Below the pieces are notes generated by a model. It was not told the DNA's origin. It was given only the letters and a program-made list of their open reading frames with translations, and made no database searches. From Onchocerca lupi (Eukaryota > Nematoda > Chromadorea > Rhabditida > Onchocercidae), in contig JAOVVO010000107.1 in NCBI GenBank assembly GCA_028564675.1, positions 96,021-160,020 on the forward strand: DNA of 64,000 bases, given 5' to 3'. Numbering within the stretch: the first letter of the stretch is position 1; the number at the start of each line of letters is the position of its first letter. Position numbers and translations under genes: made by a program. Of the stretch, positions 11,991-27,600 are shown piece after piece.

Positions 11991-13572
11991 TTCCATATTG
12001 GAAGAACGTAACCTAATTTGGACTGGAATAAAAAAATATTTGCTGGTCACAAAAGTTTGGTGATATGTTGCTATATTTGTAAGAAGATATGTAAATCAGT
12101 GTTGAGATTTATAAAATTTAAATATTGCTGAATAAATGAATTATGAATTTCTTTACTGGAAAGACCACTTATGATAGTCTACAAAACATAAAAACACGGA
12201 ATTACACACTCTGAAAGAACAATTTGCATCATTGAAACATATCAAATGTTGATTTGAAATCTAAAATGACCTAAGCCGTGTCAGAAATGACTAGTCAATT
12301 AAACTGACTGTCTCGTGTTATAAGAGTTTATTGCTTTTCGTTTCTCAGAAAAAAAAAATATATAAACCTGATGGTTTTTAAACAGTTTATACATGCATCT
12401 TCTGGATTCCTTTCCTTTTTATTACGTCATCTGTAATAAATTGTGAGGATCAACTTAGATAAATAAGAATCACAAAGAATGTAGAAAAATCACATTATGC
12501 ACTATAGAAAGAACTTAATTACAGATAGAGCACTGATACATATGAAGGCCATACATATGCTGGAAGAAAATTACAAAAATAGGCACTAATATGTCATGAG
12601 TTAATGGCATGTTTACTTATATGGCGATACTAAAACATCGAAATTTTTTTCTTAAATTTAAACACCTTAAATTTCAATATATGAACTTTAGTCGAACGAA
12701 AACATATTCACATGCCCACAAACATGTGTAGAGAAATGCGGAAATTTGTTAGAATTTTAAAAAAATACTTCTTCGAAAGTTTGTTAAACTCAAACATTGA
12801 TGGATAGGTAGTTAAAAATCAAAATAAAATTAAATCCAGTAAAAAACTGAAATTTACATATGAGTCAAGATAAAAATCGCATCCTGAGCATAAAAACTGT
12901 AAACGTCCTTTCTAACTGTCCAAAAAGATCTTGTCAGGACAAATGAAGAGGCGTTGAAAGGCATCTTCAATATTAGTTAAAATTGTCAACACCTATAAAT
13001 ATTACGCCTTTTGATCTCAAAACTTATAAATATTACCAATGTAACAGAATTTTTGCATTGCTGAATCAATATCACATAGCAAAACATAGTCAATAACTTT
13101 TTGTTACACAATAAACAGTAAGGTCATTTAAAATACTTTCAAAGCATAAAAATTTAAAACTAAAAGATTTACGAATAGTACAAGGCACAACAAGGTGATT
13201 ATTTCAAATGATATGAATGCATCACAATTTCTTAGAATATGTAAATAGCATAAATAATAAAAATATTAAACAGATTTTACAACAAAAAAAAAAAAAAAAT
13301 TCAAGTAATTTATAACTTAATGGATTTTTTTTTTCAAATATTTCGATATTAAAAAAAAGAAAAAAAATGGAAGAATCAAAAGTATTGATTAAAAAAACAA
13401 AAAAACAAATACAGTTTTTGAAGCGAAATCTCCTATCATTTTTGGAAGATCGGTATTCAAAAAAGCAATACACAAATTACACAACTTAAAAAGAAAAAAA
13501 AAACAATTCAGGGAACTATAAAATCGAAATCTTCCCAAATTCGTTCGTGATCATTGTTTCATTTTTATTTAT
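11991..13572. other. Convergent intergenic region
   Basis: The stretch between the stop codons of MTIF2 (plus) and the WD40 gene (minus). I see no coding signal here. It must hold both 3' UTRs. TTTATT at about 13564-13571 overlaps the WD40 stop, and another at about 12415 could be the minus-strand poly(A) signal. Confidence 0.5.
12131..12136 (+). terminator. Poly(A) signal of MTIF2
   Basis: AATAAA lies about 140 bases after the MTIF2 stop codon, the first canonical hexamer downstream. Confidence 0.55.
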
Positions 13573-16222
13573 TCAATTTTGTTTCGCCATGTTTTGTTGC
13601 AGCAGAGCAAGTAGCTGCTGTCCATGCTGCTGAAAAAATTCCGTTGGATCCACGCTACTGGTGACGTTCTGGAAATTAGCATTACCATCACTGGTGCCAC
13701 AAAGTTGCTGAGCTGGTGCACTGCAACATAAAAAGCTACAAGAATTAACAACAACAGCATGAAAAGTTGAAATTAATCCTGAAAAACCGTAATATCATGT
13801 TATCAGTTTCGAATTATTAATATCATTATTTCTTATCATAATTTTTCGCACTCTTATCATTGAATACTTTATTCTTGTTACATTAAAGCATATTTTTAAA
13901 AAAAAAAAATGAAGTTCTTTTTTAACTTTTTTTTTCGACACTTGTTAGATTTTTCTATTTCATGTTTTACTATTACTTGCATTAGAATTAATAGAAAAAA
14001 AAAAAAGAAAAAAATAAGACAGATACCATTACCGTTGACCAGAGAGACTATTTGGACTTTCACTATGTCGTCCATCAGGATCATAACGATCATCACTGCA
14101 TTCCATCCGTTTGAGGCTTATTCGCATCGCTTGATTCAGCAAGCGTAGCATCGTTTCGCGATCATCTGATGGTAATTCTTGCGAAGTTTTCACCTAAAAA
14201 TTGTAAAAATATGATACAAAAAAAAGAACAAATATAACTAAATAACATTATGTTGAAATTTAACAAAAATTTCAAAAGAAGTGAAACACTGAATTCTTTT
14301 AGTAATTAAACAAGAATCAAAAGAATGACCATTTCACTACTTTCAACTCCTTAGGAAAAAAGAATCTAAATTATCCCAGACCGAAAAGATAATACAAAGC
14401 CATATTGTCAGTTACTTGCAACGTTTCTGAATGAATTACAATTACCCGTGAGATTCACGAGTAAAATTTCAAGTCTAGTAAACTTCGATAACCTTCAACA
14501 GAAGCAGAACCAATCCTAATCTATCCAACAAATTTAATTCTTAATATCGGTTAACACATCTAAATCAAAATTTATTAATCACAAAAATATATATACTTAC
14601 TAGTTGACGTGCTTGTAAAACTTTATCCAAACCCGTATTAAACTGTTCTAAACACTCCGCGATATGTTTTGCCATTTCTAAAATAAAAAATATTTAAAAC
14701 AAATAACATATTAGACAATAAGTCAAAACAAAATGTAATCAATAATCATTAAATTTATCCAATTTTTACGAAAATTATTGGGTACGCTATGTCAAATTCA
14801 ATCATAATTGAGCGATAACATTAACAAAATCAAACTTCAGTATCACTAATAATCTGGAAAAGACATTTTTTTTTTCAACCATAATTAACACTTAAATAGA
14901 AATCTAAATGTTTTATCCTTGATATTCATTTCCTTAATTGTCGAAAACATGACCTCGAACAAGTAAACTTAGAATTGGAACAAAAATGAATTACCATCTA
15001 CCAGTTGCTGTTGCATTTTTGAATATATCATAGATGAATGATACCACTGATGCTTAGTGGTAATATTTTTCACACTACTATTATTGTTAGTTTTAGAAGC
15101 GAAAAAAAAAGATGTATTCTTAGTATCACTGAAGTGATGTCGTCGATGATAATTCTTCTGTTGTAATGGTTCGTTTAACAATGAATAACAACGACGATTA
15201 GTGCTACCATTATTGACAATGTTTTTCCAAGACCAGTTCTTGGCAGTTTTTAAGATGGAATCAGTTTTTTTGTAATCAGACAAATAACGATAATGATAAC
15301 GTTGTAGTGATTGAGATTGTTCAACAAATTTTCCACAATTACTATTAGACTCATTGATTCTATCAATGCTCTTGATGATATTCACAACATTGTTGTCACC
15401 TTTACCAACATAATTTCCAGTATCATTTCTATTATCATTATCATAACTACGGCATATTATTGAATCAGAAGCATCAATACAAGCGATATCATTTTTGTTA
15501 CGATCGCTATCATCATCAGCGGAATTTCTATACTGCTGAATGATCTCTTTGTTATTAACAATATCATCATCATTACTAACATAATCATCATTATCACTGT
15601 TCTTATCAACATCATAGTCAATACTATTCTTAAAAAATGATTTCGTAGCCATGTCAGTAGAATTCTTAGCACTGGATTCTGTAGTAGCGTCAGCAGCAAC
15701 GACTACATTTCGATGTTTAGCGAGAAAATAACCAGACACAGATTGATAATGATGTTGTAGCAACTTCTCTTTTCTTTCTTTCTTACATAAGTTATGCAAA
15801 TCCCATGGTATATCCATTTTCGTAACATTACGTACTGACTCAATTGTTGATCTTAATTGAGGTCGTGATTGCAAAGTCATATCAAAATCTGATACTGATA
15901 AATAAATTGGATCCATCAGCTGTCTTTGTTGAAAAATATTTCTTCCCTTATTACTATTAAAATGGGATTCAGCAGATTTTGATTCTAATGACAAATAATG
16001 CTCTTGCTTGCTCAGATCAGGTATTGAACGAGAATAACGATGCTTCTGCCATTTACATTGAGTTTCTGAAGCATACTTTCGTTGTTTTCTTTCAATTCTT
16101 GCCAGTTGCAACCAAAGAAAAATATTAGCCGTTGGTAAAGGAGTGCACATGTTGTGGCGATCACTATCGTTATCGATCACTTCGGGTGGATTGTCCGTAA
16201 ACGTAACACTACGTCGTTTCAT
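13573..16222 (-). CDS. Alternative short isoform of the WD40 scaffold gene (intronic first exon)
   Basis: A 1.2-kb open frame from ATG 16222 lies inside the intron 18124-14678. It ends at a donor (GTA GAT G|GTAATT) after base 14995 in phase 1, the same phase as the 18125 exon, so it can splice to 14677 and share the last three exons. The total is 1614 bases, 537 residues: 409 unique plus the 128-residue conserved C-terminus. It cannot be an internal exon, because TAA precedes the ATG in frame and splicing in at TACTTAG (ending 16237) would hit a stop. The unique part starts MKRRSVTFTDNPPEV, an RVxF-like PP1-docking pattern. It is basic and Gln/His-rich, with an Asp/Asn-rich centre (about 205-290), and lacks WD40 repeats. 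I do not recognise the unique part. It could also be a separate nested gene. Confidence 0.6.
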
Positions 16223-19200
16223 GTTGATTTAAGCCTCTAAGTATTTATATTTCCAATTCAATTGTTTTTATAATTTAAAATATAATATATTTAGCAGTAA
16301 TGAATAGCAATAGCCGTTGTAATAACAGTAATAATGAAGAAAATAATGCAATGATTGTCGGTTATTACTGTATCGTAGATGATGAATGACCCGTGGTAAA
16401 TAAGACAACGAATTCATAAGTTTTCCAAATGGATTTTCGCTGATGAATGCCCTGACCGCAATTAAAGGTCATCAGAGTTGCTAATACTACCATTGATATC
16501 AATAAAATATTTGACATCATATCACTAAATGATTACGACAGTATCAAATGTATAGAGAAGTAGACAGTATACAAATCCATTTCGTCTAACTTTCACTATA
16601 ATAATCAGTTTACACCTAATAATTAGAATAGGATAAAACAAAACGAATTACGATTGAAGTACAAGGCAATTCTGCAAAATCATTACTGATAGATATCACA
16701 TAAATATTTATGCAATAGTCGTTACCAGTTTCGATTTTAATTTTCCCGAATGATTTTATTTTTTTTCGGAAATTTTTCAGAAATAAAAAAAGTTTTAAAA
16801 TCTCAAAATTAAAAGCATTTGAAAATGTCATATTGTATTTTGTTTATATTCCATAGCAGAGACATGACACGAAGTCCCAATTTTAAAAGCCTAAAATTCA
16901 GAACATATAGTAAAATGTTCCTGAAGAATTTAACGATCAAACTAAATTAATTTAAAATTTATTAAAGAATAAAATTTGTGTAAAATCTTTTAACTAAAAC
17001 GAAATATTCAAAATACAAAAAGCAATTATCCATAGATTCCCTGAATAACTACTATACTGAGTTAAATTTAGATATTTGACTGAATTTAGCATATAAACAG
17101 CTTATCGCTGTAGTTGTTAATCGATGGTAAAGATAGAAAAGCAAGGGAGATGATGGAACCAGAGATTTTGATGTAATGGTTATCTACCAACATTCCTTTC
17201 AAGCTTATACCATCACTCCAATAATAAAACTTTTACAACTATTTCCTCCATCCTACCACTAATAATATCATCAATACTATCGTCAAGGCCACTCCCGCAA
17301 CCCTTCAAGTATCTTCATTTTCAATGATTGAGGAAAATTCCCATATATTATGGAATATATTCCTTTTGAAAACCTGTACTCATAAAAATTGGAAAGCTAT
17401 AGATGGTGGTTCTTTAAAAATGAGATATGGAATAAAAGAATTAAAGCAATGATTGCATTCATAAATGTGATAAATTACCTTAAATAACCATATTCAAATT
17501 GAATGAAACTTTTTTATTTTACAATGAGACCCTAATATCCATGTAGAAAAGATTTTTGAAAATTTCTTATCTATCAGTTTTTATAAGGAATTAAAGCTTC
17601 CCAGAATTTCTTATGTTTTACAGAGATAAATATATATTAAGCAGATTTTATTTTAAATGTTTCAAAACTCTTTCAATTCTAATCATATCTTAACAAAGTC
17701 TAGTTGATTTAGAAATCAAATGATGTGATCTTGACACTCGCTGAATGTCAATATGAAGATGTAAAACAATATTCTCACAATATAAAAGATTTTTCGGATT
17801 AAGCTATAATGTAAACTAAAAAATCAGGCATGATGTTCATTACAAATACAAAAAAAGTCAATCCTTATCAATGATTTTTTATAATATTTGATAAAGACTA
17901 ATACTTATGGAGACGGTCCAATAAATTTTTTCAAAGTAGTAGTTATATTTTTGGAAATTAAATTCAATTTTAGGAATCTTTTTTTACAATTTAAAGAAAA
18001 ATCGTAAAGATAACTAAAGCAATAATGAATAGATTTGAATATATGCTCATTCTCAAAGTTCTAAATTTGATACATTAAGATAAATAAAAAACTAGATTTT
18101 TTGAATATAACTGCAAGCACTTACGCTTTGACTGGTGAGTTTTAGCAGCAAAGTCCTGAAAAGCTACCACCTCATTCGATGGTGTTGATTGCTGTGAATA
18201 TTCTTCGTTACCAATATCAGGTGCCACTATGTCACCACTACAGTATTCGAAATATTAGCCAAAAAATCGAGAATTGAAAATTTATATTTAACATACGAAT
18301 AGGAGGGAATACAACAAATTCAAATAATAGTTAAAATTACTGAATACATGAAAATCAAACCTTGCAAATTTAAAAAAAAATTCTGAAATAAACTAAAATT
18401 ACTGAATTCATGAAAATCAAACCTTGCAAATTTTTGTGCCAAATAATTTGGCACTCGACGTTGAGTATTCGAAGAACTTTGCCGTTGTTGCGGTTCAAAA
18501 ATACGGCGCGTTTGAAGAACACTTTGCCTCGGCATACTTTCAACACATGATATACTTCTGGAACAGATGATAACTTGCTTTCATTCAGATATTTTAAAAA
18601 GATTTGAAATGAAAATTACAAATAAATTAACTGAAATTGCAAACCTATTTGAGCCATTAATGGCGGTAAAGTATCGCCGTTGAGCAAACTGTTGCCCAAG
18701 AGTCCCACCTGCTTGTAGCAGCGGCGACCCGTTAACTTCTGAACTATTACTATCACTCTCACCACTAGTCGTATCTCGAGATACCCGACTTCGTGGCTGA
18801 TATTTTTCAACCTATAAAAAATGTTTTAGCTTCATCTCTAAATCATTGCCACTATATTTTTCTTTTTTTTTTTTTTGACCAGTTTATCTCTGATCATATA
18901 TGAATGAAGTTTAGAAAGATATAAAATGAAAGGGAAAAAACTGACTCGTTTCTGCACTGCTCCTTTGCCCTTTTGATTGCGTGTTGAAAGAGCTAACGGA
19001 AACAAATTTTCTGGTTCATTTTCTGTATCAAGCAAAACTTCACTTGTTTCACTAACTTCCAACTTCGAAAGATCCGTGTTGCTATAAAAAGACTATATGC
19101 CAATAAAATAAGGTCGCAAACATTAGCTGGTTTAGAGAAACACTTCATATCGATTTTTAAAAACACCTACTTTTTCCTGTCATGCTGAAAACAACTTTTC

Positions 19201-22200
19201 TAGTTCATTAATTAAAACGACTTCTGGTTCATTAATTAAATCGACATTATTCTTTGAAATATTTCCAAAAAATTGAAAGATTCAAGCCTTTTAAACTTCT
19301 CAGCGAATTCATAAAGTAAATGTTGAGTGGAATAGGAAAATAACTTAAAATCCAATAATTTAAATGGTCAGAGCAAGAAATGGTATTCTACAAACCTTGC
19401 TTTCTTCAGATTTTCGATAGTTTTTGCCAAATTTCGTTCAGTCTTTGTACCTAACGGCATTTCTGCTTCACTCTGAAGATTGCTATCAATAAATGCATCG
19501 TTTCTTTCCGAGGTATTATATAAATTGCCCACTGATCGAGTAATCAAACGACTTCGAATGTTCAATCCGGATGCACCACTAAAAATTATTGAATCCATTT
19601 ATGGTGAATATGAAAAACTATGAATATATATATATAAAAAACTATGAATATATATATATATATATAAAAACAAATACCAGTCTACGCTTAAACATCCAAA
19701 AATTAAAAGACAAGTTTAAATTTTACGCCAACAATGTCTCATACCATGTGTTTCACATGATCAAATTTTACGTCTTAGTGATTACTTATCAAGTATTCGT
19801 TTTTACCAAATTATCTTCTATTATTACCATTCGCTGTAAGTAAATATTTCGCTGAAAGTAAGGGGGAAAATGGCAAAATAATATCACTCTTGGGAATAAA
19901 ATAAGAGAAAGTTACTTGCCCATTTCTATGCATAAATATGAATAACTATTAATAAACAATACTTGCACTATTTTCAAAAGTGCATTGGAAAACTTTTTCT
20001 TTTTTTCATCAAAAAAGCACAGAACAATCATAATCGAATGGAACTGCCAAACTTTTCCAAAATAACGTTTTCACTTTACAATAGAGTGTTTTTTATATAG
20101 ATTACCATGGTCAACAGTTACAGAAGCTAGTACAACACTTGATTTTATGATGAGTGTCTGTGAAAATAATTTAGAAATTACTTACACAGGAGTAGAATCA
20201 GCATTCAATCGTGATAGATATGATCTACCAGTATCGTTATTAGTACCTAGTAGTGAACCAAGTCCAGATCGATTTCCATTTAGCGGTGCAGCAGTTGTTA
20301 GTCGAAGATTACCGTATGATTTTGAACGCGACATAATGTTTGGATAAACTGCTGCGAAACCATCATCGTTCAGAGGACCAGCCAAATTCTCTTGAGATTT
20401 GCGCAGTCTGGAAAATAACTAGAATTGTATCAAATAATTCAAGTTTTTCATTAGTTAACAAAAGTTTGAATAAGCCAATAAATTCAAAATCTTCAGTGTT
20501 ATTTGAAAATCCATGTCAATAATATGAATTAATTTGAAACTCATGTACGAAGGCAGAAGAGAGTGTAATCATCAGATCTTCACTGTGCTTGATATTCGGA
20601 TAAAATTAGAATTATGAATGATATAACAAGAAATCTTAGCACTGTTTGGCTGACTTGCATAATGTAGATTATAAACTTCATGCAAATTAAAAAGAAAGCA
20701 GGAAAATTTTGTCAAATAAAAGAATCGCATGTCGAAATAACAATTGCATGACAGATAAATAACATTGCAAAAAGCCAAATCATATGAAACTATATAAATA
20801 ACTATAAGATATTCAAATGATATATTTCCAACACAACCGATCTTTTTCAATCATATGAATTTTTATTCCGGAATTAAAAATTCTGAAAAATAGATATAAT
20901 GCTAAACAAATATTACCACTAGTGAATAGAATTCTGTTAGACAATAATCTTCTATCAGAAGGTGATGCAGAATGCAAAGAAATGAAAGAAAAAAAAAATG
21001 ATCAAGCTGTAACAGAGAATGGCATATTTTATTTCAATAAATATCAAAATGACAATTATCAAATGAGAAAGCCATATTGATTGCGACCTAAAGCAACACA
21101 GGAACTATAAGTGCTTACGCATGTAAAGATCATTCCAAAAATTTTTATAGATTTCCTTATAATACCAAATTGTTTCAAGCCTAATACTAGTAAAAATAAT
21201 GAATTTCTATATTAAAGATTATATTAGACGACGGAATAGTTTTGTTTTCTTTTCTAAGCAAATAGAAAGCACGAATTTTTGCATGTTTACTGAAATTTAA
21301 AAACAGAAAATTGTAAATGAAATGAATCAGGAGACGGACAAAACTATTATTTCGAGTAACTTAATTTCTAGATGTCTTCAGTCATCTGTCCTCAAAATCA
21401 TAAGTCATGAATACTTCTACATTATAAAAATACCTGTCACGTAATCCCGCCAATCGATTCAGTGCCTGTGATGATTGCTGTTTGTTAACAGTAACCGCTC
21501 GAAGATTCGTCCGTGAAGATGATGGTGTCAAGCGAGTAGAAGTCGATGTCAAAACTGAGTATGTCGACATATCAGAATCCTAGAAAATTGCAACACATAC
21601 GTAATGCTTGAGAAAAGTTTCTATAAATTAAAACTTGATCTGCAGCATATAAAAAATAAATCAAAAATAATCAAACTCTTGTATTTTGATTAGAACAAGT
21701 TTTTTACTTGTCGCTGTCGCTTTCCGCTGCCCAGGATATTCAGAGCAAGCTGTGAAGGGCTTTGACTTCGACTGCGTAAATGGAGGTCAGATGAGGCGTA
21801 GTCATCTTCTGGAAAAAAAATTGAATAAGCAGTCGATTTTTACCTTTAATTTGGAATAAAAGCATATCTCAATGTCGAAATTCGGAAAATTTTAATTTTT
21901 AATACTATTCTCTCTTCCCACATATTTTCAATTACACATTATATATATATATATATATATATAGATGATATATGGAAAAATAAAAAAATACAGAGTTCCC
22001 AAACTTAATTCGTTTAGAAGTTTGCAAGTTATTTAGACGACAGAAATAAGCAATTCTGTTCATAGAAGCTTTTGAAAATAAACAAAAACTGTCTGTTTAT
22101 GTCAAAACCAAGCAATGAAATGAAATAAAAACAGAGTTGTCCTCGATTTTTCTGACCTTTTTTGTTTACTTTCTAACTGAAACTAAATAATGATATCAGA

Positions 22201-24635
22201 AAATACTACCAATTTATATAGTCATGAAATAACTGTTGATAGATAAAAAAAGAATTTTCGTCTCAGATTTTTAAATTCATCTTAGGAAGCATATTTTACG
22301 TTGAATGATTTGAGGAAAAAAAGAACAGATTTAAAATTAAGGAATGTTGAAAAAAAATGCAAACTTTATAAAATAAGTTCATTTTCATCTCAATGTGAAA
22401 AGCAATTGAAATATCAAAAATATTATGATGAAAAAAGAATTTCTAGAATTATTTGAATAATTTAAACTTAGCACTAAATTTGGAAAGTATACTGTTCTAT
22501 CTCTAAAATAGAAAAAAGTCGTTCTAAATTCGAAACTTAAATAAATCTAATCCATTATTCACAATGTCCAATTCTTCACATCCAGAAATATTTGAACCTA
22601 GAAGCTGAATAACAAATCACCAACCACCAAAAAAAGCATGCCAGCAAAATTTTAGCAGTGGGTAGCTATAGCTGGCAATTTTGCTTGCTATAATAAATCA
22701 AAACCTCCTGCAAATGACATTCGTCGATTTTTGATGACATCATTGATCACCTGACAACGAGCCAGTGGACTTAAAGCTCGACCTATGATTGCAGTATTTA
22801 AGCTATCCTTTTCTTGTTGTTGCTGCTGATATAAACGCAATAAAGTGATGTGAAAATCGGATTCTGAAAGCAAAAAAAAAGCACAGTGCAATAGGCAACA
22901 ACGTGATATATGCATAACGAAACGAAGGCATCGATTCACAGAGAAAGATTGCACACATGCTACGTAAGTTAATCGGGATATATTTGTTTGATTTGTCCAT
23001 CCATCCAGATAAAAATAACAAGAGATATTGCATAAAAGCTAGCATGAAGCTTACATAACTAAAACTAGCGCGGACATCACTGGAAATGATAGTAAATCAA
23101 AAGCTGTGCATGCAAATCCACAAAAGCTGTATCAGTACTAAAACATAGTGGAAGGAAAATAAAAAAACACATAACTACTATAGAGAAGTGCTGCTGCTGA
23201 AAAGATAAAAAACGCAAATCCTTATAAAATACAATGCTAAACGATGGACAATAAATCAACTATCCAAAATATATCTTAAGAACTAGAAAAGTTAGATGTG
23301 AAGTACTATCTTTTAATACTAAGAAAAGTTAGGATTTTGGAGAAAATAAGGATTAATGAAATTGTATAATTCATTCATTTCCTTAGGCAGTGGATACAAT
23401 CTAATCCATACCATCTGTTAGGCAATATAAAAGAAATGAGGACGTTTTAAAGACCATAAAATAGAAGATTAAGTAAATTAAAGATCAGAAAAAAATGAAA
23501 AAAGATTTTAAAAAATATAAATTGGAAGATTAAGGAAGAATTAGAAAATACGAAGATTAAATAAATTTGAACTAACTTCGTCGTGTTATTGGGATTGTTC
23601 GTCCTGATACTGTAGTGTAATGCATGTTGCTTGTCGATCGCCTATTACCGATTAAAGGCGGTGTCCAAACTGTTTGTGACTATAAACACATGACATTTCT
23701 CATGTTATAAGAAATTTTAAAACATTTTTAAAATATCATCTCATAAGTCCCCCAAAATTTCATGAAAATTATATTTAAATACCACACTACTGATTAATCA
23801 ATGAATAAATTTTCCATGAAATCTAAAATAACGAAAGAGAATTCTGATTATAAATCACGATTAAAACAACAAACCTCATTAACCTTGATCCCTTTCAGGC
23901 GTTTTGTTAAACTACAACGTTTCACAGTGGCCCGACTGAATGCCGAATTAGGTGATTGAGGGAACATGGATGGTGAATCTTTAACTAGTGTTTCAGGAGA
24001 TTCTCCAAGATTCCGTACTGTGTTACTGAGTGAAAAAGAAGGAACATGCTGCTGCAACTCAGCAATTCCCGGTGCTGAGATAGAATTCGGCATTTCTAAA
24101 GAATAAAGTCAATATTATGAAAGGAATTTCTTGAACAGAATTCATTACAAATATTTCGGACACTACTTCATTCAAAAACCTTGGAGATCGAAAATGACAT
24201 TTTTAGTTTTTCTTTTCCAATCTGATGTATCAAACAAAAATTTTGCCTATTTTATAACCAACTAAAACATTATTTACAAAAGAATAAATGTTGCGAAAGA
24301 AGTTCCATGAAAATTTGTTAATAATAACACACTTCTGTGAATTATTCGCTCCGGTGAATGTGATGAATACTGTATCTGATTACCATTCATAGTCATAAAA
24401 CCACTCAATATATTTTCCTTAGATGATGACGGCTGTGTGGATGTCGGGAGGACGTATGTTTCAGTAGATGGTGCATCGAATGAATTTGATATTGATGATG
24501 CACAAGCTGATTTATCTAAATAACCAAATAAATTAATTTATATCATAAAAAAAAGTTCTAAGAATGCCATGCATGGTTGCAATTTTTAAATAGATTTTTC
24601 GCATATGTCAGATTTGAGTAGATCATTTTTTTTTC

Positions 24636-24666
<31 letters not shown>

Positions 24667-27600
24667 AATTAAATTCATAAGAGAGAAAGAGGAAAATCCA
24701 GAATGAAATATGCTCACACTCTGGTACATCATGCGATCATTTTAACATCCAAATGCCAAACTATATCAACAATTTTAAATCAAATATGCATACAAAGCAA
24801 ATACCTTCAATGGGGCTAACTGCTACATCATCCCATTTTTTCCGTGGTTTTCGTGTTAAAACATCACTTCCCGTTACAATTGTAGATGATCCATGAATAT
24901 CAGTACCTTCTTCCTTAACAATATCAACGCCAGTTATGGCACCATTGGGAAATAGCACTGCAGCAGTTGTGCCTGGCAAATGCGTAAATCGTAAATTTAA
25001 AGGTGTGTTGCTTATACTGCATGCATCCCCTCCTCCTCCAAGGGTTGCGTTACCGCCTAATCGTTGTTGGCCAAAGTTCATTGCCCCTGAAGATCTACCT
25101 GCACTTGTTGTTATTGATGACGGTGTTTGATCATCATCGGAGAAATCTAAAAGAATGAATGAGCTGAGTGACAAGAAAGACAGATCAGAAAATTATACAA
25201 ATATCAAAGATCAGAAAACTGTACAAATATCAACAAATAATCCAAATAAAAGAATATGTAAAGAATGCCAAATTTCAATATAAATTAGACAAAGAAAAAA
25301 AAAGTGACGGATTAAAAAAGGAGAAATATGAGAGAAGAAAGATTGAAGAAAGGAAAATGAGAAAAAAAAAAAAGGAATTATTGACGAAAATTGCAACTAA
25401 TCTGTTATTTTAGCTGCATCTATTTTTAATTTCATAAAATTGGTGTTTTTAAAAGAAATTTTTTCATTTATTTAACAATTAACCAGCAAAACCAAAATCA
25501 TCTATCGACCAGTTAAAGAAAAATGGAGATAACTGACTGGTAAATGATAACAGATTATGTAATGATGCCTAACATTCTTTTCAATCTGAATATTAAAGTT
25601 TAGTTCCTTTTCGGTTTATTAAATTTTAGTGATGGACTGAACTTACGGAACAATAAATCCTACAAACAAATAATTATTTTACTTACAAGATCTCAAATTA
25701 CTCCAGCAATAACTTTATTTCAAGAAATTATTTTTTTGGTAATAAATAAAAGTTCAAGATATATTAATGACTTCTAATGACTTTCTCTATTACGGGATAA
25801 GATTTGAACTAATTTACTACAACTAAATAAAGACGAATTTTGAATGAAACCAGTGTGATTTATAAAACCAAATGGATATTCGACTGAAAGTAAAGAATCG
25901 AAAATAACTGCAAAGTGGATAGAAGATAACCTCAAAACATCTTCAATACTACTAACACAAATTCAGAAGTAGCGAAAGTTCTAAGTATATAAATTAATCA
26001 AAAATTCCTCATGAATAATTTTCTTTCTAAAGTTTAAAACCACTTATTAATGTGCTGATTAACTAAAATTATTAATCTGAAATAGTTAGAATTAAAATAA
26101 TTACCATTAGCAGCTGAAGCAGTATCCCAGCTGGTAAGTTGTTCATTCATCATCCCACTCGTACTACGCCTCACAACTTCTGTTGTCACTCGCTTCAGTT
26201 CGAAATCATCGCTGAAACTATAGAAATTCAAAACCAAAAAATTTGACTGCCAAAACCATTTCCAATATTCCCATGCTAAACTTTTTTTAAAAGATAAATA
26301 GTTAAATAAATAATTAATAATTTTAAAACAGAGAAAATAAAATAAAAAGAATGTTTAAACCTACATGCACAATCTACCACAAGAATTAATTTTAGTTATA
26401 AGGTATTACTTAATGATAAACAAGAATAATTCCATGCTATTAATTGTTTTGGAGAATGAAAATTTTCAGGAGATCACAAAAAGTTGTACGCAAAAATTAG
26501 TAAAGAGAAGAAATTGAATATAAAATAAAGGCAAAATTCGATTATGAATACAAAAATTTTTTCTTAGAACAGAAAATGAGGTCATCAGTATATAATGTGT
26601 TGCTTGGATTCTTAATTTTTTAGCTATGAAATTAAGAAGGATTCAATGACCCGTATTTCGTAGATGAAAATTAACAATTTTACTCATACATCAAAAACTG
26701 TATTCATTAATGTATCAAGAACTCCAGCGTAATAAGCTTAATCACTATTTCCAATTGTATTAATTGCTTTCAGTTAGCATACTATTAAGCAGGAAGTGCT
26801 TAATTTATAAAAATCTAAAAATCAATTACATAGACGAAAATTCTCCGCGTAAATGTAGAAAAGAACAATGAACTGCAAACTTAAGTGGATATTACGATAG
26901 AGGAAATTGAAATTAAAAAGGAAATAGACGAAACTGAAGTTAAAAGAATAGAAAGTTTCGGAAAAAAGCCAGAAATCAAATCGCTATAATACTCTAAAAC
27001 AAAAGTCTAATTCCAAATACCAACTGAATCCAATAGTGAGATACAACTAATTTAAAAATACGCAAATGGTGTAACAAATTTTACTACTTGATTGTCCTCT
27101 TTATATTCCGATTATTCCTTAAACTGAATGCATAGTGTTTGCAGATCTGTCGTACATATCTGCGTAGCTCTCCTAAACTGTCATATTTTTATTTACCACT
27201 GCAGAGTGAATGGAGTACATTTCTCATCAACAAGAACAGAGGTCAAGGATGGTATAATCAAGCTATAGAGTAACTTTCACGAAAAGATTTAAAACAAATG
27301 GCTAATATACATTATTATTCACATTATTATTTCTTCAATTTCGTTCCCCTTTCGTTGACAAAGTAAAAAAGAAGATCAAGAAACTTAAAATTTAAGAAAA
27401 AATCCATAAAACAAAAAAAAAAAAAAACACATACTCTTTAATCAAACTACTGAATGGAGTATCAATAATCATTGCTCTTGGCTTTCGCCCCATACAACTA
27501 TCCGAATCTTCATCACCAATTTTAATACTGCTTAGTGAACCAAAGTCGGATTCTGAATCTTTCACCTACAATAATATTAGTTCCTTGATTTCCAGAAGAA

